Assembly (NCBI GenBank): GCA_900547825.1
Contig: URII01000011.1
Coordinates: 1 to 55,314 of the forward strand
Length of the DNA stretch: 55,314 nucleotides
Direction: 5' to 3'
Source: an uncultured Porphyromonadaceae bacterium
Lineage (GTDB): Bacteria; Bacteroidota; Bacteroidia; Bacteroidales; Muribaculaceae
Shown here: positions 8,838-16,946 of the stretch, piece after piece
Position numbering within the stretch: position 1 is the first letter of the stretch
Layout of the letters: every line of letters starts with the position of its first letter
The notes under the pieces: model-generated
Database searches by the model: none
What the model was told of the DNA's origin: nothing
Seen by the model: the letters and a program-made list of their open reading frames with translations, nothing else
Program-made: the position numbers and the translations under genes

Positions 8838-9704
8838 ATGTCAATGCGCATAGCCGTTTACGGAAGCCGGCACCAGAACAGTTTCATCACCCCCGTTGCG
8901 CAGTTGCTCACCACCCTTGCAGGCTGCGGCGCCCAACTCACTGTTCACCGCAAGCTATATGAGTATCTTGAGCAGAACGGAGCCGAACTGCCCCTGTCGG
9001 CCCATGTGATAGCCTCACCGCACTTCGACGCCGAACTGGCGCTGAGCATAGGGGGTGACGGCACTTTCCTGAACACAGCCCGGTGGGTCGGAGACAAACA
9101 GATACCTATTCTCGGGGTCAATACCGGCCATCTCGGTTTTCTCTCAGAGATCGACATCGACGCTATCGACGAGCTGCCGGACCTCATCATGCGCCGCGAC
9201 TTCGACGTGGAAAACCGCACAGTGCTGCACACCTGCGGAGCTGCTGTGCCCCCGGCCATATGGCCCTACGCCCTCAATGAAGTGGCTCTGCTCAAACGCG
9301 ATTCGGCCTCAATGATCACCGTCAGCGTCAGCATTGACGGCTTAGGATCCACTGACTACAAATGCGACGGCCTGATAATCTCAACCCCCACAGGCAGCTC
9401 GGGTTACAACCTGTCGGTTGGCGGCCCGCTCATACAGCCGTCGGCCCAAGCCGTGGTGCTGTCCCCCATCGCCCCGCATTCACTGACCATGCGGCCGCTC
9501 GTGATCTCGGACAATTCGGTAATACACATCAAAGTGACATCGCGGTCGGAGCATTTCCACCTGAGCCTTGACGGCAAGTCCACACTTATGCCGGAAGGGG
9601 CCGAGCTGACTGTGTGCCGCGCTCCGTTCGTCACCAGGATAGCCCACACGCGGGGGCACAATTTCATAGACACCCTGCGCGGCAAACTGCTTTGGGGCAA
9701 ATAG
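8838..9704 (+). CDS. nadK: NAD kinase
   Basis: The enzyme phosphorylates NAD+ to NADP+, the only known route to NADP in most bacteria. The 288-residue product has all the diagnostic motifs: GGDGTFL (about residue 74) with the catalytic aspartate, GVNTGHLGFLSEI, the NE pair at ALNEVALLKR, and TPTGSSGYNLSVGGPL in the substrate-binding domain. The start is fixed by a normal-length N-terminus reading MRIAVYGSR. The YgjP-like gene follows after seven bases and the ACT-like gene lies just upstream, so the three form a likely operon divergent from pdxJ. Confidence 0.95.
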   Translation: MSMRIAVYGSRHQNSFITPVAQLLTTLAGCGAQLTVHRKLYEYLEQNGAELPLSAHVIASPHFDAELALSIGGDGTFLNTARWVGDKQIPILGVNTGHLGFLSEIDIDAIDELPDLIMRRDFDVENRTVLHTCGAAVPPAIWPYALNEVALLKRDSASMITVSVSIDGLGSTDYKCDGLIISTPTGSSGYNLSVGGPLIQPSAQAVVLSPIAPHSLTMRPLVISDNSVIHIKVTSRSEHFHLSLDGKSTLMPEGAELTVCRAPFVTRIAHTRGHNFIDTLRGKLLWGK

Positions 9705-9711
9705 CCGCGAC

Positions 9712-10422
9712 ATGAAGGCGTCACAGCTGCTGAACCACCCGCAATTAGGGCTTATCGAACTGCGGATGCGCCGTGGAAGCGTCAATGTAAGCGCACGCTG
9801 GAGCCATGACAGGCTCATCGTGACTATTCCCGCACAAACCGATCCCCTCCGGCTCTATGATGTAATCAACAGCATGGCACCCCGGCTCATGGCCCGGAAG
9901 CCGAAGCCCGCAGGCTACATCGTGCCGTCGGCAATCGAACTGCCGGACGCAAAATTCATCCTCGGGCCGCAAAGCATCGCACCTGAATCGGTTACGGCCC
10001 GCATTGACGGCACATCGGCACAGATAGGCGTCGGAACAGCAATAGACCCCACATCCACCTCTGGAGCCGCCACCATATCGAAAATGCTCGTGCGCTGCGC
10101 CTCACGCATGGCCCCGGCAATACTGCTACCCCGCGCACGCGCCTTGGCGGCACAGCTCGGACTGCACCCGGCGGCATGGAGCATATCGGCGGGACACCGC
10201 ATACTCGGACGCTGCTCAGTGCGGGGCGAAATAGCTCTGTCGCGCGACCTCGTGTTCCTGCCCCAGCATCTGCGCGACTACATAGTATGGCACGAACTCG
10301 CCCATCTGAGCGAGATGAACCATTCGCCGAAGTTCCATGCGCTGTGCGACGCCTATTGCTCGGGCCGCGAGAAAGCCCTCGCCGCCGAACTCCGCCGCTA
10401 CCCCTGGCCAATAATCCGCTGA
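9712..10422 (+). CDS. YgjP-type zinc metallopeptidase (DUF45/M48-like)
   Basis: The product has 236 residues. The C-terminal half contains a zinc-binding HExxH at residues 194-198 (WHELAHLSEMNHSPKFH), with the downstream histidines in HSPKFH typical of the YgjP/DUF45 family. The N-terminal half is the usual beta-rich, divergent part. Substrates of this family are not well known. It starts seven bases after nadK and is probably co-transcribed with it. The assignment to the family is firm; any physiological role is not. Confidence 0.85.
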   Translation: MKASQLLNHPQLGLIELRMRRGSVNVSARWSHDRLIVTIPAQTDPLRLYDVINSMAPRLMARKPKPAGYIVPSAIELPDAKFILGPQSIAPESVTARIDGTSAQIGVGTAIDPTSTSGAATISKMLVRCASRMAPAILLPRARALAAQLGLHPAAWSISAGHRILGRCSVRGEIALSRDLVFLPQHLRDYIVWHELAHLSEMNHSPKFHALCDAYCSGREKALAAELRRYPWPIIR

Positions 10423-10487
10423 CCCGCCGCATTCGAGACAAAAACATTCTGAATTTATCTAACATCGAAATAATTAAAAACAATTCG

Positions 10488-10495
10488 TATATTTG
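10488..10495 (+). promoter_or_regulatory. -7 element upstream of the Panacea-toxin pair
   Basis: TATATTTG matches TAnnTTTG and lies about 60 bases before the antitoxin start in an AT-rich leader. No clear -33 TTG is visible. Confidence 0.5.
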
Positions 10496-10555
10496 CGAAA
10501 CAAACAGAACCGACACATGACATCATACGTTCATAACGTAAAGAACAAATAGCCA

Positions 10556-11107
10556 ATGACGAGTTTTGACAGCAAAAAACTTACAGAATTAGTTCTGTAT
10601 ATTCTTGAAAAGACTGGAGGAATGGACTTCTACCATACTTTCAAGATTCTCTATTTTGCAGAGATGAAACATCTCGCAAAATGGGGAAGCGGTATTGTTC
10701 CGGATGAATTCTGCGCATTGAAATATGGTCCTGTCCCCACTCGTTTGTATGACGCAATAAAAGAACTGAATCAGCCCAAAATGGAACTTGCCGAATATTT
10801 GACAGAGGTAATTCAGTTTGCCGGAGAAGACGCACCCAATGTCCTTTTACCGAAACGCGAAGCAAATATGCACTTCATATCAAAGTCGGAAACCGACGCG
10901 TTGGATCAAGCTATTGAGGAAAATGAGTCACTGACATTCGGCCAACTAATGCGAAAATCACACGATGAAGCATGGGATGAGGCCAATCGCCGTGTCAATG
11001 GCACAAATGTGATCTCCCCACTCTCAATGGCAAGAGTTCTAAACGCAGATAAGGCAATGCTTGAATACATTGAAGAGCAAATGCAATTAGAATCGGCATT
11101 GAGATGA
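10556..11107 (+). CDS. Panacea-domain (SocA/DUF4065-like) antitoxin
   Basis: A 183-residue, mostly helical protein. Motifs near the start, DFYHTFKILYFAEMKHLAKWG and ALKYGPVPTRLYDAI, are the signature of the Panacea domain, known as a widely shared antitoxin module (PanA) that neutralises unrelated toxins. The start codon follows an A-rich stretch in an AT-rich leader. Its stop codon overlaps the ATG of the next gene (ATGATG), the arrangement expected for an antitoxin-toxin pair made from one mRNA. Base composition is more AT-rich than the flanking nadK and rlmN regions, which suggests recent acquisition. That it acts as an antitoxin is inferred from the family and the neighbour. Confidence 0.8.
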   Translation: MTSFDSKKLTELVLYILEKTGGMDFYHTFKILYFAEMKHLAKWGSGIVPDEFCALKYGPVPTRLYDAIKELNQPKMELAEYLTEVIQFAGEDAPNVLLPKREANMHFISKSETDALDQAIEENESLTFGQLMRKSHDEAWDEANRRVNGTNVISPLSMARVLNADKAMLEYIEEQMQLESALR

Positions 11108-11557
11108 TGAAGATTTCAGATGCCCTTAATGAAGCAGATCTTTCACGGTTGGCATCAAGGATTGTCAAGATTGGTGATGTATATGAGATAACCATGTCCG
11201 AGGCCAACGGAATAAAACCGAAACCCGGAGATTCATCGCGCGACAAGTATTTTGTGGTGCTTGGTTTTGGTTCGGACAGTGTAGCATATGGCGGAGTTAT
11301 TATCAACTCTCATATAAATAAGAATTTGCCAGCGCACATCAAGATGTACCATATGCCAATCAAGCAATCAAAGTATCCTTTTTTTGAGATATGATTCTTT
11401 CGTGGATTGTGTACGTTTGAAAACGGCCTATCCAAATAAATTCAATGAATGGAACTATTTGGGAGAAATTGACGAATACGATATCGAACTGATTATAGGA
11501 ACCATAAGGGAAAGCCCGGGAGAAAGCAAAGAACATCTCTCCCAATACGGATTATAA
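11104..11557 (+). pseudogene. Panacea-partner toxin (MazF/PemK-like barrel?), frame broken at a T7 run
   Basis: Read as it stands, the gene encodes 96 residues and stops at 11392-11394. If one of the seven T at 11379-11385 is skipped, the frame stays open to a TAA at 11555-11557 and gives 150 residues. The restored part reads RYDSFVDCVRL, then NEWNYLGEIDEYD, and ends in LSQYGL. This looks like genuine coding sequence that continues the first part. The first part has GDSSRDKYFVVLGFG and GGVIINS, which recall SH3-like barrel toxins such as PemK/MazF. The break may be a sequencing error in a homopolymer, a true inactivating mutation, or a slippage switch. The ATG overlaps the antitoxin stop. The toxin class is a guess from short motifs. 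Confidence 0.7.
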
Positions 11558-11667
11558 AATTTCCGCAACTGCCATATCATATAGCCTCACGCCTCCATAA
11601 TAATATCACGTAAAGTGTGAACTTAAATTTTTTCCTACAATAAAAGGACGAAAACAGGCGGGGATAT

Positions 11668-11698
11668 TTGGTGGAATGAAAAAAATATTGTTACTTTG
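11668..11698 (+). promoter_or_regulatory. promoter of the rpmB-rpmG-DUF4295 operon
   Basis: TTG at 11668-11670 and TACTTTG at 11692-11698 (one base short of TAnnTTTG) are 21 bases apart. The leader of about 130 bases before rpmB is long; it holds no ORF and only weak inverted repeats. Confidence 0.55.
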
Positions 11699-11833
11699 CA
11701 CACTGTTTCGGCAGCTCCCACGAAAAGCGGCTAAGAATGATGCGCTTGGACGCGATATGAGAACGTGGACAGGAGATTCCGGACAACAAGTTACAATTGA
11801 ATTATTTAACTTAGAGATAAATTAAACACAGCC

Positions 11834-12091
11834 ATGTCAAAGATTTGTCAAATCACAGGCAAGAAAGCTATGGTGGGCAACAACGTGTCGCACTCCAAGC
11901 GCCGCACAAAACGTAAATTCAATGTAAACCTGTTCAACAAGAAATTCTTCTGGGTTGAAGAACAGGCATGGATTTTGCTGACCATCTCGGCTGCCGGACT
12001 CCGCACCATCAACAAGAAGGGTCTTGACGCCGCCATAAAGGACGCAGCGTCGAAGGGTTATTTAACTGAAATCAAATACTTAGAATTTTAA
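11834..12091 (+). CDS. rpmB: 50S ribosomal protein L28
   Basis: An 85-residue protein that starts MSKICQITGKKAMVGNNVSH and continues SKRRTKRKFNVN, the L28 signature. L28 is a late-assembling 50S protein near the E site. It leads a three-gene cluster with rpmG and a DUF4295 gene, spaced by a few bases each, the same set I remember from other Bacteroidales. Its own promoter is at 11668-11698. Confidence 0.97.
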   Translation: MSKICQITGKKAMVGNNVSHSKRRTKRKFNVNLFNKKFFWVEEQAWILLTISAAGLRTINKKGLDAAIKDAASKGYLTEIKYLEF

Positions 12092-12097
12092 TAGACG

Positions 12098-12286
12098 ATG
12101 GCAAAGAAAGCTAAAGGTAATCGCGTGCAGGTGATCCTCGAATGCACCGAGCACAAGGAGAGTGGTATGCCCGGAACATCGCGCTACATCACTACCAAGA
12201 ACCGCAAGAACACCACCGAGCGTCTTGAGCTGAAGAAATACAACCCCATTCTCAAGAAGGTGACCGTTCACAAGGAAATCAAATAA
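12098..12286 (+). CDS. rpmG: 50S ribosomal protein L33
   Basis: A 62-residue basic protein with MAKKAKGNRVQVILECTEHK and YITTKNRKNTTERLELKKYN, typical of L33. It lacks the zinc-binding cysteine pairs of the C+ form: only one cysteine is present, in LECTEH. It lies six bases after rpmB, so it is certainly co-transcribed. Confidence 0.95.
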   Translation: MAKKAKGNRVQVILECTEHKESGMPGTSRYITTKNRKNTTERLELKKYNPILKKVTVHKEIK

Positions 12287-12325
12287 TTTCATTTACCAAC
12301 CTTTTAAAATTCCGATATCTAAGAT

Positions 12326-12478
12326 ATGGCAAAGAAAACCGTGGCCTCTCTCCAGAAAGGTGAAGGCCGCACATACAGCAAGGTGATCAAGGTGGTGAAA
12401 TCGCCCAAAACCGGCGCTTACACTTTCCAGGAGCAGATGGTTCCCAACGATCTCGTGAAAGAAACCCTCAACAAGTAA
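12326..12478 (+). CDS. DUF4295 small basic protein
   Basis: A 50-residue reading frame that opens MAKKTVASLQKGEGRTYSKV and closes VPNDLVKETLNK. This is the DUF4295 family that follows rpmB and rpmG in many Bacteroidota, where it is thought to be associated with the ribosome. The length matches the family. It begins 39 bases after rpmG. In the Bacteroides order I remember, ftsY follows it; here terminator-like hairpins follow instead. Confidence 0.88.
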   Translation: MAKKTVASLQKGEGRTYSKVIKVVKSPKTGAYTFQEQMVPNDLVKETLNK

Positions 12479-12510
12479 TATCACCCCTCCCCCAATAAAT
12501 GATTTTTCTA

Positions 12511-12540
12511 CAGGGCGCACCATTTTACGGAAGCGCCCTG
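12511..12540 (+). terminator. hairpin after the rpmB operon
   Basis: Arms cagggcgc (12511-12518) and gcgccctg (12533-12540) form a strong stem about 30 bases after the DUF4295 stop. No T-run follows directly, so it may end transcription weakly or protect the 3' end. Confidence 0.5.
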
Positions 12541-12824
12541 TAGGCGTATTATACAAGCACACAGCAACCACAAACAGTGGACACACCACTATCTCAAAAA
12601 TAAGAAAGGCGCTTCTTCGCAGGAGCGCCTTTCCCTCATAACCAAAATTCTAATATATTTCCTTGTCACAATTTATTAATGGATTCAAGACACAGCAAAG
12701 ATAGATATAAAAACCATTTCACACCCTAAATTTATATAAATAAATCATAATAAATATTTAACAGCCATTTTGACGCTACCCTTTAATTGACTAAATTTGC
12801 ACCAACATTCTGATTCCTATAACA
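12541..12824 (+). other. non-coding stretch before rlmN with a second hairpin
   Basis: With the preceding hairpin this is a gene-free stretch of about 345 bases. It holds a second GC-rich inverted repeat at about 12605-12632 (aaggcgct / agcgcctt, loop rich in TTCG) followed by a short T-rich stretch, then AT-rich sequence and the rlmN promoter. No convincing small ORF was seen. Confidence 0.5.
12768..12799 (+). promoter_or_regulatory. rlmN promoter
   Basis: TTTTG at 12768-12772 and TAAATTTG at 12792-12799 are separated by 19 bases, a full match to the Bacteroidota sigma consensus, and lie about 25 bases before the start codon. Confidence 0.8.
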
Positions 12825-13877
12825 ATGCAACCAAATAACACCACCCACCACACACTCACACCGCTTCTCGGCATGAATCCTGAGCAGTTGCGTCAAGTAG
12901 CCGCCGAAACAGGACTGCCGAAATTTGCAGCCGGACAGATGGCCCGTTGGCTTTACAGCAAACGCGCCATTTCAATCGACGAAATGACAGACCTATCCAA
13001 ACAGGGACGCGAACGGCTCAGCTCACTCTACACCGTGGGCCGCGAAGATCCGCTCACCGAAGCCCTGAGCAAGGACGGGACAGCGAAATACCTGTTTCGC
13101 GGAGTAGGCACACGCGATGTGGAAAGTGTCTACATACCCGACCGCGACCGCGCCACGCTGTGTGTGTCGTCACAGGCCGGATGCAGGATGAACTGCTCGT
13201 TCTGCGCCACCGGACGGCAGGGTTTCCACGGGCAGCTGACAACAGGCCAGATCATAAACCAGGTGCTGTCAGTGCCGGGAAGCGAGAACCTCACCAACCT
13301 TGTGTTCATGGGCATGGGCGAACCGCTCGACAATTTCGAGTCCGTAAAAGCAGCCATTGAAATTCTCACAGCACCATGGGGGCTGGCATGGAGCCCGAAG
13401 CGCATCACAGTGTCGACCATCGGCAAATTAGACACACTGCGGCGCCTTCTCGATGAGACAAAAGTGCATGTGGCCATAAGCGTCCACTCCCCTTTCAGCG
13501 CCGAAAGGGCCGGCCTCATGCCTGTGGAGAAAGCCTATCCGCTTGCCGATGTGATGAAACTGCTGCGCACCTACGATTTCACCCACCAGCGGCGCCTGTC
13601 GGTGGAATACATCATGTGGGATGACCTAAACGACGACATGCGCCACGCCGAGGCTCTGGCCCGTATGCTCGCAGGCATGGAGGTAAGGGTGAACCTTATC
13701 CGGTTCCACGCATTTGACGGAAGTACGCTGCGCCCGGCTGCGCCAAGTGTGATGACTGATTTCCGCGACAGGCTCAACCAGCGCGGTGTGACCGCGACCA
13801 TACGGGCATCGCGCGGCGAGGACATAATGGCGGCGTGCGGCATGCTTTCAGGGCGGTTTCGTCCCCAAAACCCATGA
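12825..13877 (+). CDS. rlmN: 23S rRNA (adenine2503-C2)-methyltransferase, radical SAM
   Basis: RlmN methylates C2 of A2503 in 23S rRNA and A37 of some tRNAs, using two SAM molecules and a [4Fe-4S] cluster. The 350-residue product has the radical-SAM cysteines C120, C124 and C127 in AGCRMNCSFCATG. It also has NLVFMGMGEPLDN, VTVSTIG-type motifs (ITVSTIGKL) and the C-terminal MAACGML cysteine that forms the protein-RNA adduct. Length and motif order match the family. It is a single gene with its own promoter. Cfr, the C8 methyltransferase for antibiotic resistance, is the only close alternative; the context and core-gene character favour RlmN. Confidence 0.93.
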   Translation: MQPNNTTHHTLTPLLGMNPEQLRQVAAETGLPKFAAGQMARWLYSKRAISIDEMTDLSKQGRERLSSLYTVGREDPLTEALSKDGTAKYLFRGVGTRDVESVYIPDRDRATLCVSSQAGCRMNCSFCATGRQGFHGQLTTGQIINQVLSVPGSENLTNLVFMGMGEPLDNFESVKAAIEILTAPWGLAWSPKRITVSTIGKLDTLRRLLDETKVHVAISVHSPFSAERAGLMPVEKAYPLADVMKLLRTYDFTHQRRLSVEYIMWDDLNDDMRHAEALARMLAGMEVRVNLIRFHAFDGSTLRPAAPSVMTDFRDRLNQRGVTATIRASRGEDIMAACGMLSGRFRPQNP

Positions 13878-13903
13878 ACTCACACAAATAATGACGCAAT
13901 AAG

Positions 13904-13934
13904 TTGGCTGTTAGCGGCAGATTAACTAACTTTG
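13904..13934 (+). promoter_or_regulatory. promoter of the seven-gene exported-protein cluster
   Basis: TTG at 13904-13906 and TAACTTTG at 13927-13934, 20 bases apart, match the Bacteroidota consensus. No equally good promoter was noticed between the genes up to 21092, so this one may drive the whole group. Confidence 0.75.
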
Positions 13935-14000
13935 TGAACACAACAGGATAAAAAACCGAATAAATCTAAAAATTAAATAACCGAAAAAACATCTCGAACT

Positions 14001-14471
14001 ATGAACAAGATTATCACATTTCTGCTCGCCCTCGCAGTGATGCTCCCCATAGGAGCCGCAGCCAAGGACAAGAACGACGGTAAACTCAATTATGAAATCT
14101 CACAGGCAGGCGTAGGCAACCAAGGCACCTATGCCGTAAAGGTGACAGTAATATCCAAGGACAAGAAAGTGAGCGATGATCTCATTGCCCGCTGCGCAGT
14201 GCACGGAGCGCTGTTCCGCGGAGTAGGCTCCAAAGGCCCCATAGCAGGCTCAGCCGCCGCAGAGGCCCAGCATGCCGACTATTTCCAGAACTTCTTCGCT
14301 CCCAACGGACCGGCCCGCAACTATGTGTCGGAGGTAAGCCCCCAGCGTGATGTGCTGAAAGTGAACAAAAAAGAATACCGCGTGACCAAGATAGTATCCA
14401 TCAACAAGGACCAGCTCCGCAAGGATCTGGAGGCTGCAGGCGTGATCAAAGGCCTCAACAGCATATTCTAA
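14001..14471 (+). CDS. exported protein, paralogue of the lipoprotein at 15357
   Basis: The protein has 156 residues with a signal peptide (about 1-21, ending IGAAA) and no lipobox, so it should be soluble in the periplasm. The mature part shares a pattern with the lipoprotein two genes downstream: LFRGVG versus LFKGIT, YFQNFFAPNG versus YFDQFFAPKG, and an end with QLRKDLEAAGVIK versus ALRQQLITDGIIK. The two are therefore paralogues. The first part of the shared region, with alternating alanines, recalls LPP20/FlgP-type small exported proteins, a weak likeness. It is the first gene behind the promoter at 13904-13934. I do not recognise a named function. Confidence 0.8.
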   Translation: MNKIITFLLALAVMLPIGAAAKDKNDGKLNYEISQAGVGNQGTYAVKVTVISKDKKVSDDLIARCAVHGALFRGVGSKGPIAGSAAAEAQHADYFQNFFAPNGPARNYVSEVSPQRDVLKVNKKEYRVTKIVSINKDQLRKDLEAAGVIKGLNSIF

Positions 14472-14517
14472 GGCCATAAAACTTATTTAAACCGCAACCA
14501 ATTCCAAACAGCACATT

Positions 14518-15300
14518 ATGAAAAAATTACTGATAGCATTGGCCCTGTTTCTCGGCACAGCCGCAGCCGCCATGGCACAGAACCAGAATCCCGACGTAGT
14601 GATTCTGAAAAACGGCTCTGTGATCACCGGCACCATCGTGAACGAGAAGCCCAACGAAGAGATCACAATCCGCGCCCTCAACGGCGCCGTCTACACCTAC
14701 CCCATGGTGGAAGTGAATCAGATCCAGCGTCATGCCGTGACAGCTCCGGCAGGCAATCCCTCAGCCTCGGTGGCCACCGACTATAACGCCAACGAAAGCG
14801 GCTTCTGGTGTGCCGTCGACCTCATGGGCGGCTACACATTCCGCGGCAATGCCGGCGGTGGTGAAAATGCCGTACCTGTGGAATTCGACGCTGTGGGCGG
14901 CTACCGCTTCAACGAGTATCTGAAAGTAGGTCTCGGACTGGGCGCACGCTATTATATCAACAGCAACCATCTCCGTTACCGCTCCATGGAATGGGCCATG
15001 CCGCTGTTCGTGAACCTGCGCGGCAACTTCATACCATCGCAGGAGCGCCGCGTGACCCCCTTCTGGTCAATGGATGCCGGTGTGGCATTCGGCGACGGAT
15101 TCATGGCACGCCCCACAATCGGCCTGCGTTTCGGTGACTTCCGCCGCTCTGCCTTCACATTAGCCCTCGGCTATCAGGGACAGCAGATGAGCACCCGCCA
15201 TCTCGGAACCGCGGAAATAGAAGGTGTGGAAGTGCCCATGCCATGCAAAAAACGCGAGTGGGTGTCAGGCATAGTATTGAAGATCGGCTACGAGTTCTGA
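14518..15300 (+). CDS. small outer-membrane beta-barrel protein with an N-terminal NGS domain
   Basis: A 260-residue protein with a signal peptide (about 1-20, AAAMAQ). Residues 24-70 form a small beta domain that opens VVILKNGSVITGTIV, a motif seen in front of barrels in several Bacteroidota exported proteins. Residues 90-260 alternate polar and hydrophobic residues with many glycines and aromatics (YRFNEYLKVGLGLGARYYI) and end in KIGYEF. A final phenylalanine after a beta-strand is the sorting signal for BAM-inserted barrels. Inference: an eight-stranded barrel of unknown ligand. It lies between the two paralogous small exported proteins, which suggests that they may dock on it. Confidence 0.75.
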   Translation: MKKLLIALALFLGTAAAAMAQNQNPDVVILKNGSVITGTIVNEKPNEEITIRALNGAVYTYPMVEVNQIQRHAVTAPAGNPSASVATDYNANESGFWCAVDLMGGYTFRGNAGGGENAVPVEFDAVGGYRFNEYLKVGLGLGARYYINSNHLRYRSMEWAMPLFVNLRGNFIPSQERRVTPFWSMDAGVAFGDGFMARPTIGLRFGDFRRSAFTLALGYQGQQMSTRHLGTAEIEGVEVPMPCKKREWVSGIVLKIGYEF

Positions 15301-15356
15301 CGCAACGCCCGGGCTCCATCCCCATCACATAACAACACACATTTCAAATTAAAGCA

Positions 15357-15854
15357 ATGAAACTCAGCAATAAATTTACAGCAGCAGCGGCAGCAACCGT
15401 GCTGACCCTCACCCTCGGTTCTTGCCGCAAGAACATAGACGTGGCCGAACAGTATGCCTACGTGCCTTTCACCACCGAATGTGTGGGCGTGCCAGGCGAC
15501 GGCACCGAAACCCTCCGCACCTGGGGACAGGGCAAGGACAAAAACGAAGCTATCGACATGGCCCTGCGCAACGCCGTGAGCGATGTGCTCTTCAAGGGAA
15601 TAACAGGCGGCGCCGCCAAGTGCGACAAACGCCCCGTGATGCTTGAAGTCAACGCCCGCGAACGTTATGCCTACTATTTCGACCAGTTCTTCGCCCCGAA
15701 AGGCGCCTACACCAAGTTCGTGACACTTCACGAAAACCGCACATCACGCATCAAGGCACAATCAACCACACTTCAGGCCTATGGCGTGGTAGTGTCGGTG
15801 AACCGCTCGGCCCTCCGCCAGCAGCTCATAACCGACGGCATAATCAAGCCCTGA
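15357..15854 (+). CDS. lipoprotein of the exported-protein cluster (LPP20/FlgP-like flavour)
   Basis: A 165-residue protein with a lipoprotein signal; the lipobox LGSC puts the acylated cysteine at residue 23. There is no run of acidic residues just after the cysteine, so surface export is uncertain. The core TWGQGKDKNEAIDMALRNAV has the alternating small-residue helix seen in LPP20/FlgP proteins, which form rings in other bacteria. The rest matches the paralogue at 14001-14471. Its stop codon is followed closely by the DUF6175 gene. The function is not known; a structural role in an envelope complex is inference. Confidence 0.78.
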   Translation: MKLSNKFTAAAAATVLTLTLGSCRKNIDVAEQYAYVPFTTECVGVPGDGTETLRTWGQGKDKNEAIDMALRNAVSDVLFKGITGGAAKCDKRPVMLEVNARERYAYYFDQFFAPKGAYTKFVTLHENRTSRIKAQSTTLQAYGVVVSVNRSALRQQLITDGIIKP

Positions 15855-15925
15855 TGACCCGACGGGAAAACAGCATCTCTGAACAATACATCACAATCTC
15901 CCAATCACATCATAATCTACCAAAC

Positions 15926-16885
15926 ATGAAAAAGATAATTTTCTCCCTTATGATAGCCTTGGCCGCAACAGCCGGCTTCGATGCCGCAGCACAGGCCAAG
16001 AAACCGATACTGATGGTGATCCCCGGCGACACCTGGTGCAATGAGAACGGCTTCATGACCACCATGAACGTGCAGGGCAAGACCGAACGTGTGCCCGACT
16101 ACGAGGCAGCCGTGCAGACCAACATGGATCTCGTGAACGTGACTACAAAAGTGGGCGAACTCATGGCCGACCGCGGATTCCCGCTCAAGGATATGGCCCA
16201 GACCATCCGGAGCATAAAGCAGTCGTCGGCCGAGGACGCCATGACCACCAGCCGCTCCACCGGCGCCACCCTTGCCGAAACTCCGCTCGACCGCCTGCTC
16301 AACCGTGCCAAAAGCGACATAATAGTGGAAGTGACCTGGAAAATAAGCACAATGGGTCCAAAAAAGCAGCTCACCTACAATCTCCGCGGCCTTGACGCAT
16401 ATTCGCTCAAACAGGTGGCAGCATCGCAGGGCACCGGTAGGCCCTCGTTCAGCGCAGCACCTGAAGTGTTGCTTGAGGAAGCCGTCGTGGACCACATGGA
16501 CAAATTCGTGGAACAGCTCATGGCCCACTTCAACGACATGGCCGAGAACGGACGCGAGGTAGCCATTGACATACGCCTGTTCGACAACGGCTCGGGCCTC
16601 TCATTCGAGGATGAATACAACGGCGAGGAGCTCACCGACATTATCGACGCATGGATGGCACAGAACACTGTGAACCACCGTTACAGCATGACCGACGCCA
16701 CCGACGACATAATCCGCTTCGAGCAGGTGCGCATTCCTCTATACAACGAAAACGGCACCCCCATGGATACCCGCCGCTTCGTGACCAACCTGCGCAAATT
16801 CCTCTCCAAGGCCCCCTACAGCCTGACTTCTAAAATCGTCACAAAGGGCCTCGGACGCGCCAACCTCATCATAGGCGAGAAATAA
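15926..16885 (+). CDS. DUF6175 exported protein
   Basis: From the ATG at 15926 the product has 319 residues with a clear signal peptide (about 1-22, ending AAAQA). An earlier in-frame ATG at 15854 would add 24 residues in front of it and hide the signal, so it was rejected. The mature part opens with KPILMVIPGDTWCNENGFM and continues with ADRGFPLKDM, AKSDIIVEVTW and LTYNLRGLDAYS, the pattern I associate with the Bacteroidales family DUF6175. The C-terminal half alternates helices and strands and could be CsgG-like. No catalytic motif is seen. It lies between the lipoprotein and the FlgT/CsgG-like gene in the same direction. Confidence 0.78.
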   Translation: MKKIIFSLMIALAATAGFDAAAQAKKPILMVIPGDTWCNENGFMTTMNVQGKTERVPDYEAAVQTNMDLVNVTTKVGELMADRGFPLKDMAQTIRSIKQSSAEDAMTTSRSTGATLAETPLDRLLNRAKSDIIVEVTWKISTMGPKKQLTYNLRGLDAYSLKQVAASQGTGRPSFSAAPEVLLEEAVVDHMDKFVEQLMAHFNDMAENGREVAIDIRLFDNGSGLSFEDEYNGEELTDIIDAWMAQNTVNHRYSMTDATDDIIRFEQVRIPLYNENGTPMDTRRFVTNLRKFLSKAPYSLTSKIVTKGLGRANLIIGEK

Positions 16886-16946
16886 ACCTTAATGACCGCT
16901 CTCTTCATTCATCAACACACATAAACGTTATATCACATTATCCGAA

